This document shows positions 59,405-64,000 of a stretch of 64,000 nt of DNA, piece after piece. The notes under the pieces were generated by a model. It was not told the DNA's origin, ran no database searches, and saw only the letters and a program-made list of their open reading frames with translations. Within the stretch, counting starts at the first letter, position 1; each line of letters opens with the position of its first letter. The stretch lies in the NCBI RefSeq assembly GCF_029674545.1, contig NZ_CP121354.1:5899001-5963000 (forward strand). The letters are read 5' to 3'. The stretch comes from Mesorhizobium sp. WSM4904 (GTDB lineage Bacteria > Pseudomonadota > Alphaproteobacteria > Rhizobiales > Rhizobiaceae). Made by a program: the position numbers and the translations under genes.

Positions 59405-60475
59405 TCAGCCGCCAGCCTTCACCTTCTCGAACATCTTCGCCACATCGTCATTCTGCTTCATCGGTCCGGTGAAGATAGTGCTCTTCAGCATCACGTCCGG
59501 ATCCGCCGGCAGTTGCAGCTTGTCCAGCTCGTCCTTCGACACGCCGGCGAAAGCGGTCGAGAGCGAGCTGCCATAGCCATAGGACTGGATCAGATATTTG
59601 CCGGAGTCGGCGTCGAGCCGGCTGTTGATGAAGTCATAGGCGAGATCGACGTTCTTGGCGTCCTTCAGCATGACGAAGCCGCAGGCCCAGGTGAGCATGC
59701 CTTCCTTCGGCTTCATGAACTCGACCGGGACGCCCTGCTTCTTCAGTGAAGTCGCGGATGCGTTCCAGGTCATGGCAGCGACCAGCTGGCCGCTGGCCAG
59801 CGCCTGCTCGACCGAGGTCATGTCGGTGGTGTAGCTGGACAGCAGCGGCCGCTGCTCGCGCAGTTTTGCCGCAACCTTGTCCATCTGGTCCGGGGTCATG
59901 TCGAAAGGATTCACACCCGCCAGCAATGCGGCGACGATGGGCGTGTCGTGCACGGCGTCTATGGTCGCCATGCGGCCGGCATATTGCTTGTCCCACAGCA
60001 GGTTCCAGCTTGCCTCGGGGTTCTTCACCAGATCGGTGCGGTAGAGGATCGAGGTGTTGCCCCAGTCCCACGGCACCATCCAGACCTTGCCGTCGCCGGC
60101 CTGCAGGTCCGGCAGGTTCTTGAACACCGGGAAGACCGAATCCCAATTCGTGATGCGCTTGGTGTCGATCGGCTGTAGCAGGCCTTCCTTGTTCCAGCGC
60201 GCCACCTTGTCGTAACAGGGATGCGCGATATCGGGACGGAAGCCGGCCTTGACCTTGGTGAAGGCGTCGTCGTCGTCGCCGAAGATCGTCGCCTCGACGC
60301 CGTCCGGATGCGCGGCGAGGAAGCTCTTGTTGAAGTCGGGCAGCTCGTAGCCCGACCAGGTGAAATATTGCAGCTTGTCGGCGGCCAGAGCGACCGTCGA
60401 CGACAAGGCCAAGGCCAATGCGGCAAGGCCTGCCCGGGCCTTGTGTCCGATGATCGATTTCAGCTGGACTGTCAT
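59405..60475 (-). CDS. Periplasmic substrate-binding protein, PotD-like (second system)
   Basis: A 356-residue binding protein. The signal peptide is KARAGLAALALALSSTVALA with a cut before ADK. The mature start DKLQYFTWSGYELPDFNKSF and the stretch KVWMVPWDWGNTSILYRTD are typical of polyamine-binding PotD-like proteins. The ATG 60475 has a good ribosome site (GAGGAG). It is in line with the permeases upstream (28-bp gap). Confidence 0.9.
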   Translation of the reverse strand: MTVQLKSIIGHKARAGLAALALALSSTVALAADKLQYFTWSGYELPDFNKSFLAAHPDGVEATIFGDDDDAFTKVKAGFRPDIAHPCYDKVARWNKEGLLQPIDTKRITNWDSVFPVFKNLPDLQAGDGKVWMVPWDWGNTSILYRTDLVKNPEASWNLLWDKQYAGRMATIDAVHDTPIVAALLAGVNPFDMTPDQMDKVAAKLREQRPLLSSYTTDMTSVEQALASGQLVAAMTWNASATSLKKQGVPVEFMKPKEGMLTWACGFVMLKDAKNVDLAYDFINSRLDADSGKYLIQSYGYGSSLSTAFAGVSKDELDKLQLPADPDVMLKSTIFTGPMKQNDDVAKMFEKVKAGG

Positions 60476-60502
60476 TTTCGTTCTCCTCTTCTTTGTTGTG
60501 GT

Positions 60503-61324
60503 TCAGGCTGGATTGCGACGCGCGGCGCCGAGGCCGCGATGGCGCAGGATTTCGGCGAGCGCAGCGATGATGAAGGACACGGCGAGGATCACGGTGCCGA
60601 GCGCCATCACGGTCGGCAGCGAGCGCGGGAAGCGCAGCTGGCTCCAGATGTAGAGCGGCAGCGTCGGTTCGGTGCCGGCGAGGAAGAAGACGACGATGAA
60701 CTCGTCGAATGACGTCAGGAAGGCGAGCATGAAGGCCGACAGCACCGCCGGCGCACTCAGCGGCAGCATGACGCGCCGGAACGTCGCCCAGTCCGAGGCG
60801 CCGAGGTCGAGCGCCGCCTCGCGGATGGTCTTCGGGATGGCGGCGAAGCGGCTGCGCATCACCACCACCGTCGTCGGCAGCGCGACCAGGATATGACCGA
60901 GCACGATGGCGACGCGCGACGGGCCGAGGCCGATGAGGTTGACCAGGATCAAGAGCGAAATGCCTACGATGACGCCGGGGATCAGGATCGGCAGCCGCGC
61001 GACGGCGCTGATCGTGGCCGCCAGCGGCGAACGGCCATAGAGGTCCATGTAGGAAACGGTGATGCCGCAGAGCGTCGCGCCGGAGGCGGCGATGACGCCG
61101 ATGCCGAGGCTGTTGGCCAAAGCGCCGGAGAGCGCCGGATTGCCGTAGAGCGTCTCATACCAGCCGAGCGTGAAACCCTGCAGCGGAAATGCCGCCTGGA
61201 TGGAATCGTTGAAGGAAAACAGCGGGATCAAAAGGATCGGCAGGTAAAGGAAGACGAGATAGGCAAGCACATAGAGGCCGAGCCAGCGGCCGCCTGCATT
61301 TGCCTCTGTGCGCGGCGCGTTCAT
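60503..61324 (-). CDS. ABC transporter permease, PotC type (second system)
   Basis: A 273-residue permease with six helices. The EAA loop is REAALDLGASDWATFRRVML and the end has FLTSFDEFIVVFFLAGTE, both as in PotC. ATG 61324 overlaps the stop of the PotB-type gene by four bases. Partner of 61321-62208. Confidence 0.9.
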   Translation of the reverse strand: MNAPRTEANAGGRWLGLYVLAYLVFLYLPILLIPLFSFNDSIQAAFPLQGFTLGWYETLYGNPALSGALANSLGIGVIAASGATLCGITVSYMDLYGRSPLAATISAVARLPILIPGVIVGISLLILVNLIGLGPSRVAIVLGHILVALPTTVVVMRSRFAAIPKTIREAALDLGASDWATFRRVMLPLSAPAVLSAFMLAFLTSFDEFIVVFFLAGTEPTLPLYIWSQLRFPRSLPTVMALGTVILAVSFIIAALAEILRHRGLGAARRNPA

Positions 61325-62208
61325 GCGCGGCTGCCAAATCTGCGGTCGGCGCCGCGCGCGAGAAGAACCACGCACAGGATGACCAGCATGACGCAGACCG
61401 AGAGCGCGGCGCCGAACGGCCAGTCATTGGCCTTGCCGAACTGCGACTGGATCAGCGAGCCGATCATGGTGCTGGCCGGACCGCCGACCATGGCCGGCGT
61501 GACATAGTCGCCGACTGTAGGCACGAAGACGACGAGCGCTGCAGCCAGCACGCCCGGCATCGAATTGGGCAGCACGACACGGCGGAACGACGTGAAGGGT
61601 CGCGCACCGAGATCGGAGGCTGCTTCGAGCAGCGACTTCGGGATTGTGTCCAGCGCCACATAGACCGGCAGGATGGCGAAAGGCGCGTAGGCGTGGGCGA
61701 GTGTGACGACCACCGCGGCCGGAGTGTTCAAGAAAGCGAGCGTCGGCTCCGACCAGAGGCCGCTTTCGATGAAAGCCGAATTCAGCACGCCGTTATAGGC
61801 AAGCACGATCTTCCAGGCGAAAACGCGCAAGAGGTAGCTGGTCCAGAACGGCAGCGTGACCAGGAAGAGCAGCAGGTTGCGCCGCCGCCCGGCATGGAAG
61901 GCGAGATAGTAGGCGACCGGATAGGCGGCGACGACCGTTGCCAGCGTCACCAGGCCGGCAATGACCAGCGAGCGCAGCGTCACCGTCCAGTAGAGCGGAT
62001 CGGTGGCGACGGTAACGAAGTTTTCTGCCGTCAAGCCGGCGCCTAGCAGCGAACCGTCATTGCCCCTGAAGGCGAGGAAGAGCACCAGGCCGAGCGCGAA
62101 CAGGATGAGGAAGAAGGTGACAAGCCCGCCCGGCAGCAGCATGGCGAAGCGGAAGACCGACGAGATGCGGGTTTCCGGCGATGGCCGCGCTGCAACGGTG
62201 GTCGACAT
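61321..62208 (-). CDS. ABC transporter permease, PotB type (second system)
   Basis: A 295-residue permease. Marks are FLVTLPFWTSYLLRVFAWKI and LLEAASDLGARPFTSFRRVV (EAA loop). The upstream 105-bp gap to the PuuB-like gene holds a TTTCA-N6-TGAAA dyad, so the permease genes may have their own promoter as well as read-through from the oxidase gene. Confidence 0.9.
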   Translation of the reverse strand: MSTTVAARPSPETRISSVFRFAMLLPGGLVTFFLILFALGLVLFLAFRGNDGSLLGAGLTAENFVTVATDPLYWTVTLRSLVIAGLVTLATVVAAYPVAYYLAFHAGRRRNLLLFLVTLPFWTSYLLRVFAWKIVLAYNGVLNSAFIESGLWSEPTLAFLNTPAAVVVTLAHAYAPFAILPVYVALDTIPKSLLEAASDLGARPFTSFRRVVLPNSMPGVLAAALVVFVPTVGDYVTPAMVGGPASTMIGSLIQSQFGKANDWPFGAALSVCVMLVILCVVLLARGADRRFGSRA

Positions 62209-62257
62209 CTGACTGCCTATTGGCTGCCCATCGGATTTTTGAAATCAACTAATGCTT

Positions 62258-62273
62258 TTTCATATTCATGAAA
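62258..62273. promoter_or_regulatory. TTTCA-N6-TGAAA dyad, candidate XRE-cupin operator
   Basis: TTTCATATTCATGAAA, an extended palindrome (TTTCAT/ATGAAA), 50 bp upstream of the PotB-type permease gene. It has the same spacing as the site at 63644-63659. Confidence 0.5.
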
Positions 62274-62313
62274 CTGTCAAGCTGATTCGCTTGTGCACTG
62301 CACGCGGCAGGCG

Positions 62314-63606
62314 TCAGCGTTCGAACGCGTCGAGCATCCGGTACCAGGCGATCGCGGCGGCGACGCCGACCTGGCGAAAGGCGTGGAACGGGATTGGCCG
62401 GATCGGCGAAAGCGGGAACGGCAATTGCCTGGCGTCGCCGCTCGCCAGATAACCCGCCATGCGTTTTCCCAGCGCGCTCATCAGGCCGACGCCCCTGCCC
62501 TGGCAGCCGACCACGGCGAGCAGGCCCTTTTCCGGTTCATGCAGATGCGGCAGGTGATCCGGCGTCATCGCCACGCGGCCGAACCAGCGTTTTTCGATCG
62601 TGATGCCGCCAAGCGCGGGATAGAGGCGAATGAGCGCGCGTTCGAGATGCACCCAATCCGAGGCGCTGGAAGGCAGCGCCATGCGGCCGCGTCCGCCGAG
62701 CACCAGGCGGCCATCCGCGCTCTTGCGGTAGTAGACGAGGATGCGGCGGGAATCGGAAACGGCTTGCCCGCCCTGCAGGACGCTAGCCGCAAGCTCGGGC
62801 GGCAGCGGCGCGGTGGCGATCTGGAAGGAATGCAGCGGCACGATCGTCCGGGCGAGGCCGGGCAGCAGGCCATCCGTATAGGCGTTGGTGGCAAGCACGA
62901 CCGACTTGGCGCGCAGCTCGGCTCCGCCTTGCGTTGAAGCCCGCCATAGGCCGGCCTCCTTGCTGAGCTTCACCACTTTTTGCTGTTCAGCAATCTTCGC
63001 CCCGGCAGTCGCGGCAACGCGCGCCAGTTCCAGCGTGTAGGAAAGCGGATCGATGATGCCGGCGCGGCGGTCGAGCCAGCCGCCGAGATAGCCCTTGGCG
63101 CCGGTCATCGCCGCGATCTCCGCTTGGTCAAGCAGTTTCACGTCGGCGCCGCGCGCTCGCCATTGCCGGTCGCGGTTAGCGGCCGCCTTCAACGCGGTCT
63201 CGGTATGCGCGGCCTGGATCCAGCCATTGCGGGTGAACGGCACCGCGAGCTTCTCGTCGCGGATCAGATCGAACACGGCATCGGCCGTCGAGGCGGCGAA
63301 GTCGACCAGGGCCTCGCCGCGCTCCTTGCCGAAATGCTCGATCAGCCATTCGGGATCGTATTTGAGGCCGGGGATGACCTGGCCACCATTAAGGCCCGAA
63401 GCGCCCTCACCGATCGCGCCGGCTTCCAGCACCTGGACCGAGAGACCGGCGCGGGCCGCGTGGAAGGCGCTCGACAGGCCCATGATGCCGCCGCCGACGA
63501 TGATCGCGTCGAGCGTGCCGCCGTCCGACAGCTCGGACTGAAATGCCGGGGCCGTCCTGGGCTTCTGCCAGATCGGATCGGAAAAGGCTGCGGGCACGTG
63601 GTTCAC
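62314..63606 (-). CDS. FAD-dependent amine oxidoreductase, PuuB-like
   Basis: A 430-residue DAO-family flavoenzyme. The FAD loop is DAIIVGGGIMGLSSAFHAAR, followed by EGASGLNGGQVIPGLKYDP, and the second FAD part is MALP...HLPHLHEPEKGLLAVVGCQG. The nearest known type is gamma-glutamylputrescine oxidase (PuuB). With the polyamine-type transporter and PuuR-like regulator, it probably oxidises a polyamine derivative after uptake. The start is GTG 63606. It is the first gene of the minus-strand second system. Confidence 0.85.
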   Translation of the reverse strand: MNHVPAAFSDPIWQKPRTAPAFQSELSDGGTLDAIIVGGGIMGLSSAFHAARAGLSVQVLEAGAIGEGASGLNGGQVIPGLKYDPEWLIEHFGKERGEALVDFAASTADAVFDLIRDEKLAVPFTRNGWIQAAHTETALKAAANRDRQWRARGADVKLLDQAEIAAMTGAKGYLGGWLDRRAGIIDPLSYTLELARVAATAGAKIAEQQKVVKLSKEAGLWRASTQGGAELRAKSVVLATNAYTDGLLPGLARTIVPLHSFQIATAPLPPELAASVLQGGQAVSDSRRILVYYRKSADGRLVLGGRGRMALPSSASDWVHLERALIRLYPALGGITIEKRWFGRVAMTPDHLPHLHEPEKGLLAVVGCQGRGVGLMSALGKRMAGYLASGDARQLPFPLSPIRPIPFHAFRQVGVAAAIAWYRMLDAFER

Positions 63607-63643
63607 CTGAAGCGCTGAAGCGTCGTGAAAATCCTATTGCCGA

Positions 63644-63659
63644 TTTCACAAACTTGAAA
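63644..63659. promoter_or_regulatory. TTTCA-N6-TGAAA dyad upstream of the PuuB-like gene
   Basis: TTTCACAAACTTGAAA lies 37 bp before the GTG of the PuuB-like gene, in the divergent region with the FAH-like gene. The arms and 6-base spacing match the site at 62258-62273. Confidence 0.5.
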
Positions 63660-63791
63660 GAGCGGTCGATGGGCCAGTTCGGGCTTGGCTATGTGACAGC
63701 ATGCCGATGGCCCATAAGCTGGCCATCGACGGGATAGACCTTTGCGTTAAATCCGGGGAAAGTGCCGCGCGCCAATCGAGAGGATAAAACC

Positions 63792-64000
63792 ATGACCCAC
63801 CCGACCCGCCTTCCCGCCGACGGCCTTTTCGTCGGCCGAGCCAGGACCAGCCAAGCCTCCCATCCGCTTGTGGTCACGGTCCGCGACGGCGAGGTCATCG
63901 ACATCACCTCGAGCGCGGCGCCCACCGTGCGCGATCTGTGCGAGCTGAAGGATCCCGCCGGCTACGTGCGCTCGGCCAAGGGCAATTCGATCGGCGCGCT
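63792..64000 (+). CDS. Fumarylacetoacetate hydrolase family protein, N-terminal part
   Basis: Only the first 69 residues are in the window: MTHPTRLPADGLFVGRARTS, then VVTVRDGEVIDITSSAAPTV, RDLCELKDPAGYVRSAKGNS. This resembles the N-terminal part of some FAH-family proteins (2-keto-acid hydratases/lyases). AGAGGAT precedes the ATG at 63792. The catalytic domain lies beyond the edge, so the call is tentative. It is divergent from the PuuB-like gene. Confidence 0.6.
   Translation, partial: MTHPTRLPADGLFVGRARTSQASHPLVVTVRDGEVIDITSSAAPTVRDLCELKDPAGYVRSAKGNSIGA

Overview
The window looks like a chromosomal segment of a Mesorhizobium-type alphaproteobacterium (Hyphomicrobiales). The evidence is high GC with strong third-position GC, a BacA/SbmA peptide transporter, the alphaproteobacterial ATP synthase Fo operon atpI-B-E-F'-F with a separate b' subunit, BioR boxes (TTATAGATAA) at bioY and bioR, a DUF6101 protein, and many short palindromic intergenic repeats of rhizobial type. 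Most genes are core housekeeping genes. No tRNA, rRNA or CRISPR array was seen.

Layout. 1-7 kb: purD (partial), a PhyH dioxygenase divergent from a LysR regulator, ubiA, a DUF6101 protein, a GlcD-type FAD dehydrogenase and a Sua5/TsaC protein. 7-13 kb: an exported Ala/Pro protein, a very acidic protein, then glyQ-DUF559-glyS, a locus full of palindromic repeats. 13-27 kb: a GNAT enzyme, a TPR lipoprotein-like protein, DUF1284-bioY and bioR, ispB, a methyltransferase, an S49 peptidase, ispE (without a normal start codon), moaB, a GFA protein, a second PhyH enzyme, a glycosyltransferase, a radical SAM protein and rnhB. 27-30.5 kb: ATP synthase Fo genes. 30.7-43.9 kb: SleB hydrolase, two MFS transporters, two LysR regulators, der, a TPR membrane protein, a polysaccharide deacetylase, bacA, an M29 aminopeptidase and DUF488. 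43.9-48.4 kb is an accessory patch: an IS4-family element inside a repeat, an ArsC-like protein, a gene remnant, a SnoaL protein, and a lower-GC trio (SRAP protein, two-TM protein, Zn-ribbon protein with a LexA-type box).

48.5-64 kb holds two polyamine-type ABC uptake systems. The first is a seven-gene minus-strand unit: binding protein, ATPase, two permeases, gamma-glutamyltransferase, acyl-CoA synthetase and ketopantoate reductase-like enzyme. It faces a GntR regulator across a TTGTATACAA palindrome. The second comprises a PuuB-like oxidase, two permeases, a binding protein, an XRE-cupin regulator and an ATPase. The motif TTTCA-N6-TGAAA occurs twice there, next to the oxidase and next to the first permease gene.

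The most unusual signal is a family of long palindromic repeats (here called family A). Copies lie between genes, but three are inserted in frame inside essential genes (two in glyS, one in glyQ) and add about 40-53 residues each. A fourth copy, between glyQ and glyS, carries a complete DUF559 (Vsr-like) nuclease gene in its centre. This suggests a nuclease-bearing, protein-tolerated mobile palindrome system. Three further repeat families (B, C, D/E) are also present.
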